A stretch of DNA of 64,000 bases. It comes from Atopobiaceae bacterium. Its GTDB lineage: Bacteria > Actinomycetota > Coriobacteriia > Coriobacteriales > Atopobiaceae. Location: assembly GCA_030525685.1 (NCBI GenBank), contig JAUNEG010000011.1, positions 1-64,000 on the forward strand, written 5' to 3'. A program made the position numbers and the translations under genes. The notes beneath the pieces are model-generated. The model saw only the letters and a program-made list of their open reading frames with translations. It searched no databases and had not been told where the DNA came from. This document shows, one piece after another, positions 52,413-60,626 of this stretch; positions within the stretch are counted from its first letter, which is position 1, and each line of letters starts with the position of its first letter.

Positions 52413-54221
52413 TCATTCGATGCCGAGACGGTCGGAGAGCTCGAGCCACTCGTCCTCGAGGGCCTCGCGCTCGGCGAGACACGCGTCCAGCGCCTCCTGT
52501 GCGGCCATGAGGGCGGCGTAGTCGCTCGCGTCCACGGATGCCATATCGGCTCTCAGGCGCTCGGGCTCCCCCGCCGTCTTCTCCAGCCTGCGGCTCACCG
52601 CGTCGAAGCGCTTCTTGAGCTCGCGTCGCTCCTGGTTGGAAAGACCGCTTTCGATTGGCCGAGAAGGACCATCTGCCTGCGGCTCGTTTGTGGTGACAGG
52701 CTCAGCATCGCTGCCCTTCTCGCCCAGCAGGCGAAGGTACTCGTCCACGCCGCCAGGAACGTGGCGCACATGGCCATCCAGCAGCGCGAACTGGTCGTCG
52801 GTCACGCGCTCCATGAGGTAACGGTCGTGGCTCACCACCAGAAGCGTCCCAGGCCAGCTGTCGAGAATGTCCTCCATCACGGCGAGCATGTCCGTGTCGA
52901 GGTCGTTGCCCGGCTCGTCGAGGACGAGCACGTTGGGCTCCTCCAGAATCACGCAGAGGAGCGCGAGGCGCCTACGCTGTCCGCCGGAAAGGCCCTTGAT
53001 GAAGTTCTGCAGCTCGAGCTGCTCGAAGCCCAGGCGCTCGATGAGCTGCGTGGGGCTCTGCATCTTGCCGCCCACGAGGTAGCTCCGCTTGTAGCGACCC
53101 AGCACCTCGAGCACGCGCCAGTCGCCCTTCTCGTCCAGCGCGTCGAGATGCTGGCTCATGAAGCCAAAGTGCACCGATGCACCGATCTTCACGGAGCCGG
53201 ACGTGGGCACAAGGGCGCCCGTCATGAGCGCGAGCAGCGTCGACTTGCCGGCACCGTTGGCGCCGAGGATGCCATAGCGGTCGCCGGGGCCAATGATCCA
53301 GTTCACGCCATCAATCACGCGTGGGCCGTTCGCGTAGGTAAAGCTCACGTCTTTCATTTCGATGACCTGCTTGCCCAGGCGGCTCACGGCGAGGCGCTTG
53401 AGCTCGAGTGGGTTTCTGAGCGGAGGGTCGTTGGCGATGAGGGCCCGTGCCGCCTCCACGCGGAAGCGCGGCTTGCTCGTGCGCGCCTTGGCGCCGTGCG
53501 CGAGCCAGTTGAGCTCCTTGCGCAGCGTGTTCTGGCGGCGCTCCTCCATGACGGCGGCCTGGCGCTCGCGCTCCACGCGCTGCTGGATGTAGGCGGAGTA
53601 GCCGCCCTCGAAGGGCTCGATGCGGCGGTCGTGGACTTCCCACATGTGCTCGCAGACCTCGTCGAGGAACCAACGGTCGTGCGTGACCACGAGAAGCGCG
53701 CCCTCCCCCGCCGGCCAGCGACGCCTGAGGTGGCCCGCCAGCCACTCGATGGCAGCGAGGTCAAGGTGGTTGGTTGGTTCGTCCATGAGGATGACGTCCC
53801 AGGTGTGGCAGAGCACGCGGCAGAGGTCCACGCGGCGGCGCTGACCGCCGGAGAGCTCGCCCACGAGGCCGTCAAGGTCGAGGTCGCCAACGAGCTCGTC
53901 CAGGATCGCGCGGATGCGGGCGTCGGAGGCCCAGGTGTACTCGGGAACGTCACCGAATATCGCGCGGCGGACGGGGTCCCCGTCATCCAGGTCGTCCGCC
54001 TGTCCGAGGTAGCCGACAGTGATTCCGCGCCGCCATGTCACCGTGCCGGCGTCCGGTTCCAGCACGTGGCCGACAATCTCCAGCAGCGTGGACTTGCCGT
54101 CCCCGTTACGGCCGACGATGCCGATGCGCTCGCCCTCGTTGATGCCTATGGTCTGATCATCGAGCACGCGCTTGCCGGGCCACTCGTGCCCCACGCGCTC
54201 GAGACCTATGAGGATTCCCAT
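52413..54221 (-). CDS. ABC-F family ATPase (Uup-like)
   Basis: This 602-residue cytoplasmic protein has two ABC domains and no membrane segments. Walker A motifs are GRNGDGKST near residue 37 and GANGAGKST near residue 317; signatures LSGGQRRR occur in both halves; DEPTNHLD and DEPGNDLD are the Walker B regions. A linker of about 80 residues joins them, and a coiled coil (about 535-602) ends the protein, as in Uup. ABC-F proteins act at the ribosome E site on stalled translation; a drug-resistance role is not indicated. A minus-strand TATAAT at 54257-54262 may be its -10. Confidence 0.88.
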   Translation of the reverse strand: MGILIGLERVGHEWPGKRVLDDQTIGINEGERIGIVGRNGDGKSTLLEIVGHVLEPDAGTVTWRRGITVGYLGQADDLDDGDPVRRAIFGDVPEYTWASDARIRAILDELVGDLDLDGLVGELSGGQRRRVDLCRVLCHTWDVILMDEPTNHLDLAAIEWLAGHLRRRWPAGEGALLVVTHDRWFLDEVCEHMWEVHDRRIEPFEGGYSAYIQQRVERERQAAVMEERRQNTLRKELNWLAHGAKARTSKPRFRVEAARALIANDPPLRNPLELKRLAVSRLGKQVIEMKDVSFTYANGPRVIDGVNWIIGPGDRYGILGANGAGKSTLLALMTGALVPTSGSVKIGASVHFGFMSQHLDALDEKGDWRVLEVLGRYKRSYLVGGKMQSPTQLIERLGFEQLELQNFIKGLSGGQRRRLALLCVILEEPNVLVLDEPGNDLDTDMLAVMEDILDSWPGTLLVVSHDRYLMERVTDDQFALLDGHVRHVPGGVDEYLRLLGEKGSDAEPVTTNEPQADGPSRPIESGLSNQERRELKKRFDAVSRRLEKTAGEPERLRADMASVDASDYAALMAAQEALDACLAEREALEDEWLELSDRLGIE

Positions 54222-54256
54222 GTGAGACAGCCTCTCGGTTGAGGTTTTCGTCCCAC

Positions 54257-54262
54257 ATTATA
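54257..54262 (-). promoter_or_regulatory. Candidate -10 box for the ABC-F gene
   Basis: TATAAT on the minus strand lies 35 bases upstream of the ABC-F start. The -35 (TTCTCG, 16 bases away) is poor. Confidence 0.45.
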
Positions 54263-54301
54263 CGGGCTCAAACCCAGGCGAGAAGGACGACGGTCCGCAC
54301 C

Positions 54302-55031
54302 TCAGAAACGGGACCCGCGGCGAAGGAGCTCCCCGGCTACGATCGCGAGCGCGCCTATGGCGAGCGGCGTCACGGCACTCGTAGACCTGTTCGTGGGTCG
54401 TCTTCGTGCAAGTCGGAGTCGAATGGGTGCAGTTCTCCCACTCGGTATAGGCGCAGCCTTCGCTCGTGCGGCTGCGGCTGCGCTGTCCGTTGGTCCCCTT
54501 CTGGTACGCACCGAGCACATGCCCGGTACTCGCCGCCTTGATTTCATACCGACACTCATCGCACGTCAGAGCCGTTGTATGGCCTTCACGGTCACGGAGG
54601 ACCCGGACACCGTGACCGTGGTGCTCGCCGAGGACGCGTTGCCAAACGTTGCGCTACCGCTAGAGCGTCGGATACACCACGCCATCGAACTCCGTTGGTT
54701 TCCCGTGGGCGAGATAGTAAGCGTCTGCAGGGCGTTCATGAACTGTTTCGACGATGGTCTGTGTTACCGCAAGCTATTGGGCGCCATTGACGATCTGCCC
54801 GGTCATGCGGATGTGGTCGCCCTGATTCCCCTCGTCCATGTCGCCCTGAACCGCCGTAACCTCGAACTCGTACTGGTCGAGATCGCTGCCGTTGGCCCAG
54901 AGATTGCCAGAACCGTCGAGGCTGAACGCGGTGGTTGACGTGCCCTGCTGATACGCGGGAATGAACGCGTCTGCCGTCAGGAGCCTATCCGCAGTATCCG
55001 TTTTGGTGAGGTTGTTGCTGACCCCCTGCAA
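54302..55031 (-). pseudogene. Decayed cell-surface protein
   Basis: One minus-strand frame reads as protein from 55031 to about 54320 but is broken by stops at 54774 and by two more near 54660. Its parts look like a surface protein: YEFEVTAVQGDMDEG and EFDGVVYPTL in beta-rich modules, a Cys-rich stretch (TCDECRYEIK, GCAYTEWENCTHSTP, THEQVYEC), and in a shifted frame a hydrophobic PLAIGALAIVAGELLRRG end like a membrane anchor. A Ser/Thr-rich segment (SSASTTVTVSGSSVTV) also sits in a second frame. No ATG start remains. Family unknown. Confidence 0.5.
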
Positions 55032-55155
55032 GCAGGCGTGCTACGTCCACTCAAACGTGATGTCTCAAAAAACCGTAGGGTAATCAGGTCCGTCCGCCAT
55101 CACCCAAATCCAGAGAAAAATGGGTGACGGGTCGATTCAGTGCCCGTGCGTCAGT
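55032..55155. other. Gap after nfo
   Basis: A small hairpin (TCACCCA/TGGGTGA around 55098-55124) and a TTTTTT-like tract near 55069 on the minus strand could end nfo transcription but are not contiguous. No gene is seen. Confidence 0.3.
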
Positions 55156-56013
55156 TTACGTTGTGGCGAGGTGGTCGCTCTTGAGGCCACGAAGCATCGC
55201 GATCTCCGCGGCCCAGCCGTCAAGGCCCGTCTGCGGGGTCTCGAGGATCATGGGAAGGCCCTCGAGGCGCGGGTTCGTGACCACGGCGCGGAAGGTCTCG
55301 AGGCCAAGCGTGCCCTCCCCTATCCGCTCGTGTCGGTCCTTGTGAGAGCCGAGCGGATTCTTGGAGTCGTTCAGGTGCAGGGCGCGCAGGCGCCCCAATC
55401 CGATCACGCGGTCGAACTCGTCGAGCACGCCGTCGAGGTCGCCCACGATGTCATAGCCCGCATCGGCAACGTGACAGGTGTCCAGGCACACGCCGAGCAG
55501 CTCGTCGTGAGTGACACCCTCGATGATGCGGGCCAGCTCCTCGAAGGAGCGCCCGACCTCGGTGCCCTTGCCGGCCATGGTCTCGAGAAGCACCGTGGTG
55601 CGGTGGCCGGGCTCCAGCACCTCGTTCAGGCCCTCGCAGATGAGGCGGACGCCAACGTCTGCGCCCTGCTTGACGTGCGCACCGGGATGAAAGTTGTAGA
55701 GGTGGCCGGGCATCCGCTCCATCCGCTCCAGGTCCTCGCGCATCGCGCGACGCGCGAACTCCACGGTCTCGGGCTTGGCCGAGCACAGGTTATAGGTGTA
55801 GGGCGCGTGAGCGACGAGCGGGCCGATTCCGTGCTCCTCGAGCGTCGCGAGAAACGCGGCGAAGTCCCCCTCGTCGAGCTCGCGCGCGTTCCCGCCGCGA
55901 GGGTTGCGCGTGAAAAACGCGAACGTGGTGGCGTTGATGGAAACAGCGTCGGCCGCCATGGCGGTATAGCCGTTGGACGTTGAGAGGTGACAGCCTATGA
56001 GCAGCTCGTTCAT
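55156..56013 (-). CDS. nfo: Endonuclease IV
   Basis: This 285-residue AP endonuclease uses three zinc ions to cut DNA at abasic sites. The metal ligands are present in order: HAPYTYN, NFHPGAH, LLETMAG, CLDTCHVADAGYD, HLNDSKNPLGSHKDRHERIG and ETP. The start at 56013 follows AGGAAC and matches the family's N-terminus (LLIGCHLSTSNGY). It is preceded by a strong terminator after coaBC, so it is transcribed separately. No LexA-type site is seen upstream. Confidence 0.95.
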   Translation of the reverse strand: MNELLIGCHLSTSNGYTAMAADAVSINATTFAFFTRNPRGGNARELDEGDFAAFLATLEEHGIGPLVAHAPYTYNLCSAKPETVEFARRAMREDLERMERMPGHLYNFHPGAHVKQGADVGVRLICEGLNEVLEPGHRTTVLLETMAGKGTEVGRSFEELARIIEGVTHDELLGVCLDTCHVADAGYDIVGDLDGVLDEFDRVIGLGRLRALHLNDSKNPLGSHKDRHERIGEGTLGLETFRAVVTNPRLEGLPMILETPQTGLDGWAAEIAMLRGLKSDHLATT

Positions 56014-56093
56014 GGTAGTTCCTGTCGACAAGCGATAAACGCGGGTCAATACTACGGGGTCTTCCGTCAGCCGGGGCATGACTCAAAGAGAAC

Positions 56094-56145
56094 CTGCCTT
56101 CAAAGCCGACTTCTAAACCTGTTCAGAAGTCGGCTTTGAGGGCAG
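56094..56145 (-). terminator. coaBC terminator
   Basis: Arms of about 20 bases (56094-56114 and 56125-56145) pair with a single wobble around a 10-base loop; the inner 15 bp are perfect. On the minus strand it is followed by GTTCTCTTT. The near-symmetrical form might also act in the other direction. Confidence 0.8.
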
Positions 56146-56157
56146 AAACGTCGCGGG

Positions 56158-57354
56158 TCACCGCCTGGAGGTGCGATGCCGGACCCAGTCAAGGATGACG
56201 TCGGCCACGTTCGCGAGCGGCATGGTCTCAAGCTGCTCCACGCCCTCCGCGCTCACGAGAGCGACGCGGTTGGTGTCCGCTCCGAAGGTGGACTCGGGAC
56301 GGCTCACGTCGTTGGCCACGACAAGGTCGGCGCCCTTGTGGTCGAGCTTCTCCCGCGCGTGGGCGAGAAGGTCGTCCGTCTCGGCGGCGAATCCCACCAC
56401 GAGGCGACCGCCCTTCGCGGCGCAGAGGTCGGCCAGGATGTCGGCGGTCTCCGTGAGCCTGATCGCGTCCAGGTGCTCGCGGCTCTTCTTGAGCTTGCGG
56501 TCGGCGGGTGCCGCGGGCGTGTAGTCGGCCACCGCCGCGCTGCAGATGGCAACGTCGGCGGCGTCGAACGCAGCGAGCATGGCATCGTGCATCTGCGCCG
56601 CACTCTCGACGTCGATGCGACGCACGCCAGCTGGCGTGGCAAGCGACGTGGGCCCAGAGACGAGCGTCACCTCCGCCCCGCGCCACGCGGCGGCGGCTGC
56701 GATGGCGTAGCCCATCTTGCCGGTGGAGCGGTTTGCGATGTAGCGGACCGGGTCGATGGCCTCGTGCGTGGGACCGGCGTCCACGAGCACGCGCAGCCCG
56801 ACAAGGTCGCGCGGGGCGAGAAGCGCGAGCGCGGCCGCCACCATCTCGTCGACGCCCGCGAGCTTGCCCTCGCCCACGTCCCCGCAGGCGAGCCGCCCGC
56901 TGTCGGGACCGACGAAGCGAACCCCGCGCTCGCGCAGCGTGGCGACGTTGGCCTGCGTGGCGGCGTTCCGCCACATGTGGACGTTCATGCCCGGTGCCAC
57001 GAGAACGGGGCACGAGCAGGCCAAAAGCGTCGTCGTGAGGCAGTCGTCGGCGATGCCGCAGGCCATCTTCGCCATCACGTTGGCGGTGGCGGGCGCCACC
57101 ACGGCGACGTCCGCCCACTCGGCGAGCTCGATGTGCGGGATGGCGGATCCGGGATAGTCATAGAGCGAGGTGGCAACGGGCGAGCCGGAGAGCGCCTCGA
57201 AGGTCGCGGCTCCGACGAAGCGCGTCGCGTCATCGGTCATGGTCACGCGTACCTCGCAGCCCGCCTTCTGAAGGCCGCGCAGCACCTCGCAGGCCTTGTA
57301 GGCGGCGATACCGCCACAGACGGCGAGCAGGACGCGACTCTTCTCGGCTCCCAT
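56158..57354 (-). CDS. coaBC: Bifunctional phosphopantothenoylcysteine decarboxylase/synthetase
   Basis: The 398-residue enzyme performs two steps of coenzyme A synthesis. The CoaC half (1-190) has CGGIAAYKACE, the active His in PHIELAEWADV, APGMNVHMW and the ACGDVGEGK cysteine loop. The CoaB half starts at about 195, with DAGPTHEAIDPVRYIANRS, GKMGYAIA, and the AAVADY and KLKK substrate motifs. The ATG lies three bases after the zinc-ribbon stop, behind GAGGAG. Confidence 0.95.
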   Translation of the reverse strand: MGAEKSRVLLAVCGGIAAYKACEVLRGLQKAGCEVRVTMTDDATRFVGAATFEALSGSPVATSLYDYPGSAIPHIELAEWADVAVVAPATANVMAKMACGIADDCLTTTLLACSCPVLVAPGMNVHMWRNAATQANVATLRERGVRFVGPDSGRLACGDVGEGKLAGVDEMVAAALALLAPRDLVGLRVLVDAGPTHEAIDPVRYIANRSTGKMGYAIAAAAAWRGAEVTLVSGPTSLATPAGVRRIDVESAAQMHDAMLAAFDAADVAICSAAVADYTPAAPADRKLKKSREHLDAIRLTETADILADLCAAKGGRLVVGFAAETDDLLAHAREKLDHKGADLVVANDVSRPESTFGADTNRVALVSAEGVEQLETMPLANVADVILDWVRHRTSRR

Positions 57355-57356
57355 GC

Positions 57357-58073
57357 CTACTCCTCCTCTGAGGTGACGAGGATGCGGTGGCAGTACGGGC
57401 ACTCGGTGATCTCCCCATGCTGCGCGAGGTCGTGGAACTGGCTTGGCTGGAGGCTCACGCGGCACACCGACGGCACGTTGCCGCGCAGGCGCTCCACCCC
57501 AAGCCCCTTGAAGCGCTTGCGAGCTGCCTCGTAGCGCTCGAGAAGCGCGGCTGGGAGCTCGGCGGCCACCTGCTCGCGCTCGTGGGACAGGGTCACGATC
57601 TGGGCGCGCAGGTCGCGCGACGCCTCCTCGAGCTCGGCCTGCGTCGTCGCCCGCTCGGCCTCGAGGCGATCGGCCGTGAGCCGGGCGTTGCGCTCGGCGC
57701 GCTCCAGGCGCTCCAGGCGCTCGCGCAGGGGCCCGAGGGTGAACTCGGACTTCTCGATGCGCTTGGCGAGCGAGGTGAGCTGCTGCTCGAACGAGCTGAT
57801 CTCGCGGTGGGTGTGCTCGCCGGCGTCCGCCTCGGCCTGGACCTCAGCGGTCTTGGTGCGATAGTGCGCGAGCGCCTCCTCGGCCTCGGTCACGTCGGTC
57901 TGCGCGTCCTTGCGCTGCCCTACGATGCCCTTGAGCTCTGAGGCGACCTTGCGGCTCGCGAGCCCGATCGTCTGCAGGCGCTTGCGCTGCGGCATGGCGG
58001 AGAGCGTGGAGGCGTGCTTGAGCAGCTCGAGGTCGAGCTCCTGGAGCCTCATGAGGGCGGCGGGTTCGGTCAT
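57357..58073 (-). CDS. Coiled-coil zinc-ribbon protein (C4-type, DUF164)
   Basis: This 238-residue protein is a long antiparallel coiled coil (residues about 5-175) with a C-terminal zf-RING_7 ribbon. The ribbon ends in ECPYCHRIL, but the first cysteine pair is reduced to one (VPSVCRVSL), leaving three of four ligands; a nearby His could replace it. Family members of this type bind nucleic acid or protein partners, and the function is not established. It lies between the cysteine desulfurase and coaBC with short gaps, so it shares their transcript. Confidence 0.8.
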   Translation of the reverse strand: MTEPAALMRLQELDLELLKHASTLSAMPQRKRLQTIGLASRKVASELKGIVGQRKDAQTDVTEAEEALAHYRTKTAEVQAEADAGEHTHREISSFEQQLTSLAKRIEKSEFTLGPLRERLERLERAERNARLTADRLEAERATTQAELEEASRDLRAQIVTLSHEREQVAAELPAALLERYEAARKRFKGLGVERLRGNVPSVCRVSLQPSQFHDLAQHGEITECPYCHRILVTSEEE

Positions 58074-58085
58074 CGGTACCTCTCT

Positions 58086-59267
58086 CTAGCGGTTCGAGCG
58101 ATGGGTGCGCTCGGAGACGACGTTCAGGAGCGTTGCGGCAAAGCGGTCGAGGTCCTCCTCGGCGACGCGCTCGTCGAACGAGACGCGCAGTGAGCCCAGG
58201 GCCTCGTCGCGCGGGATGCCCATGGCGAGCAGGACGTGGCTCGCCTCGAGCGACCCCGAGGAGCAGGCGGAGGCGGCGGAGACCTCGAAGCCCGCCTGGT
58301 CGAGGGCGAGGATGAGGGTCTCCGAGTCGAGCCCGGGCACCATGACGCTCACGATGCCGGGGAGGCGCCCCTCGTCGACCGAGGCCGAGACGGTCGGCAC
58401 GACGCCGGTCCCCGTCGCGCAGAGGCGCTCGTAGAGCCTGTTCGCGCGCCTCGAGACGAGCTCCCGCACGGGTTCCAGCGAGGCCTGGCACGCCCGGGCC
58501 GCAGCGGCGAAGGCGAGCGCTCCCCGCACGTCCTGGGTGCCCGCGCGACGACCGGCCTCCTGCCCGCCGCCGAAGCTCTGGGGGCGCAGCGGCACGCGCC
58601 CACGCAGGGCGAGCGCGCCGACGCCGACCGGGCCGCCGATCTTGTGCGCGGCCACGCTCACGGCGTCGACGTCCCCGAGGTCGAGGCGGACGTGCCCGAA
58701 CGCCTGGACGGCGTCGGTGTGGAAGAGGGCGCCGACGGAGTGGGCTGCTCGCGCGAGCTCGGAGACCGGCTGGATCGCACCCGTCTCGTTGTTCGCGCAC
58801 ATGACGGAGACGAGCGCGCAGGCGTCGTCGAGAAGCGGGGCGAGAGCGTCGGCGCCCACGACGCCGGAGCGGTCGGGGCGCGCCAGGTCTACCTCGAACC
58901 CGCGCTCGCGCAGCGGGCCCACGAGGTCGAGGACGGAGTCGTGCTCGATGGCCGAGACGACCACGCGCCTCCGGCGGCTCGAGCGCGCCCGGACTCCCTC
59001 GGCGATGCCAAGAAGGGCGAGGTTGTTCGACTCGGTACCGCCCGAGGTGAACGTGACGTCGGAGGGACGGAACCCGCCGCCGAGCGCGCGCGCGAGGTCG
59101 GTACGCGCCCCGTCCAGCGCCCTGGCCGCCAACCGGCCGAGCGTGTGGAGCGAGTTGGGGTTCGCGCCGGCATACGAAGCCTCGTCGTAGGCGCCCATGG
59201 CCTCGAGGGCCTCGGGGCGCAGCGGCGACGAGGCCGCGTAGTCGAGGTATGTGAGCCTCTCCGTCAC
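58086..59267 (-). CDS. Cysteine desulfurase (NifS/IscS family)
   Basis: The 393-residue PLP enzyme removes sulfur from cysteine for iron-sulfur clusters or thiolation of tRNA. LDYAASSPLRPEALEAM opens the fold, TSGGTESNNLAL and HDSVL bind PLP, the PLP lysine is in SVAAHKIGGPVGVG near residue 208, and the active cysteine is in SAASACSSGS near residue 333. Translation starts at a GTG with AGGGGCG upstream, seven bases after rpe. No iscU or mnmA is adjacent, so the sulfur acceptor is unknown. Confidence 0.9.
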   Translation of the reverse strand: MTERLTYLDYAASSPLRPEALEAMGAYDEASYAGANPNSLHTLGRLAARALDGARTDLARALGGGFRPSDVTFTSGGTESNNLALLGIAEGVRARSSRRRRVVVSAIEHDSVLDLVGPLRERGFEVDLARPDRSGVVGADALAPLLDDACALVSVMCANNETGAIQPVSELARAAHSVGALFHTDAVQAFGHVRLDLGDVDAVSVAAHKIGGPVGVGALALRGRVPLRPQSFGGGQEAGRRAGTQDVRGALAFAAAARACQASLEPVRELVSRRANRLYERLCATGTGVVPTVSASVDEGRLPGIVSVMVPGLDSETLILALDQAGFEVSAASACSSGSLEASHVLLAMGIPRDEALGSLRVSFDERVAEEDLDRFAATLLNVVSERTHRSNR

Positions 59268-59274
59268 GGCGCCC

Positions 59275-59952
59275 CTAGGCGGTCTTGGAGACGGCCGCGA
59301 CGGCGTTGGCGCGGATGTCCTCGATGGCCGCGGCGCGGTCGGCGGAGCCGAACACGGCGCTGCCAGTCACGAAGACGTTGGCGCCGGAGGTCGTGACCTC
59401 GGCGACGTTTCGTGCGGAGATGCCGCCGTCGACCTCGACGAGCGGGCTCACGCCGTGCTCGTCGCACATGCGGCGGAGGCGACGGAGCTTGCGGAGGGTG
59501 GACTCGATGAACGTCTGGCCGCCAAAGCCGGGGTTGACGCTCATCACGAGGACCATGTCGAGGTCGTCCAGAATCGGCTCGAGCACGCTCACGGGCGTGG
59601 CGGGGTTGAGCGCGATCGAGGCCTTGGCGCCGCGGTCCTTGATCAGCTGCACGAGGCGATGCGCGTGCGGCGCGGCCTCGTAGTGGAAGGAGACGATGGA
59701 GGCGCCCGCGTCGAGGTACTTCTCGGTCACCTCGTCGGGGTTGGAGACCATCAGGTGGGCGTCGACCGGCAGGTCGCTCGCCGCCGCGACGGCGCGGAGC
59801 ATGTCAGGGCCGAACGTCAGGTTGGGGACGAAGTGGCCGTCCATGACGTCGAAGTGGATCAGGTCTGCGGAGGAGACCTGCTCGAGCTCGTCGGAGAGGT
59901 GCAGGTAGTCGGCGGAGAGGATGGACGGGGCGATGAGAACGCTGTCGGACAT
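59275..59952 (-). CDS. rpe: Ribulose-phosphate 3-epimerase
   Basis: This 225-residue TIM-barrel enzyme interconverts ribulose-5-phosphate and xylulose-5-phosphate. IAPSILSADYLHL at the start, HFDVMDGHFVPNLTFGP, DAHLMV, MSVNPGFGGQ and VDGGI are all conserved and carry the metal and catalytic residues. The ATG overlaps the plsY stop (ATGA on the minus strand), so the genes are coupled. GGAGGAGAC lies upstream inside plsY. Confidence 0.96.
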   Translation of the reverse strand: MSDSVLIAPSILSADYLHLSDELEQVSSADLIHFDVMDGHFVPNLTFGPDMLRAVAAASDLPVDAHLMVSNPDEVTEKYLDAGASIVSFHYEAAPHAHRLVQLIKDRGAKASIALNPATPVSVLEPILDDLDMVLVMSVNPGFGGQTFIESTLRKLRRLRRMCDEHGVSPLVEVDGGISARNVAEVTTSGANVFVTGSAVFGSADRAAAIEDIRANAVAAVSKTA

Positions 59953-60626
59953 CAGTGCGTCTCCTCCTTGTCAGAGCGGTGGAACGAGAAGCGGCGCTCC
60001 TCATGGCGGGCGAGCCGACGCACGTTCTCGCGGTGAGACCAGATCACCACGACGGCTGCGACGGCGACGGGGGCGATGGCGGCCGCGGGGAAGCCGAAGA
60101 CGACGCACCACACGGGCAGCGACGCCGCGGCGAAGACGGAGCCGAGGGAGACGTAGCGCGTGGGGACGGCGAGCACGAGAAACACAGCGAGGGCGGCGAG
60201 GCCGATGGGCCAGTAGAGGCCGAGGGCCGCGCCGAAGCCGGCGGCGATCCCCTTCCCACCGTGGAGGCGAAGGTAGGGCGAGAAGACGTGACCGCAGATG
60301 CACCCGAGGAAGACGAAGGCGAGCGACGCCCCGAAAGCGGTGGTGTGGTCGAGCGCGGCGACGTCGCCGCCGAGGGCGAGCGCCGCAACGGCGTAGCGGG
60401 CGACGAGCATCCACACGAGGCCCTTGCCCAGGTCGAGCAGGAGCGTCGCCGCAGCGGCGCCCTTCCCGACGGAGCGCGCGACGTTGGTGGTGCCGATATT
60501 GCCCGAGCCGACCTCGCGAACGTCGACGTGGCCCATGAACCGGGCAACGACAAGGCCGAAGGGGATGCCGCAGACGAGGTAGGCGCCGAGCGTGAAGACG
60601 GCCGTCCAGAGCGCAAGCCCCTGCAT
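59952..60626 (-). CDS. plsY: Glycerol-3-phosphate acyltransferase PlsY
   Basis: The 224-residue membrane enzyme uses acyl-phosphate to acylate glycerol-3-phosphate, the first step of phospholipid synthesis. Its three motifs are present: GSGNIGTTNVAR near residue 41, LHGGKGIAAGFG near residue 121, and HRENVRRL near residue 198. About six hydrophobic helices fit the fold. It overlaps der upstream and rpe downstream by four bases each. It makes the precursor used by PgsA. Confidence 0.93.
   Translation of the reverse strand: MQGLALWTAVFTLGAYLVCGIPFGLVVARFMGHVDVREVGSGNIGTTNVARSVGKGAAAATLLLDLGKGLVWMLVARYAVAALALGGDVAALDHTTAFGASLAFVFLGCICGHVFSPYLRLHGGKGIAAGFGAALGLYWPIGLAALAVFLVLAVPTRYVSLGSVFAAASLPVWCVVFGFPAAAIAPVAVAAVVVIWSHRENVRRLARHEERRFSFHRSDKEETH

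Noticed and set aside
54357-54938. A 193-codon plus-strand frame in the gap next to the ABC-F gene.
   Set aside because: The protein-like signal (Cys-rich module, anchor-like helix) is on the opposite strand in decayed form. The plus frame has no ribosome binding site and no family resemblance.
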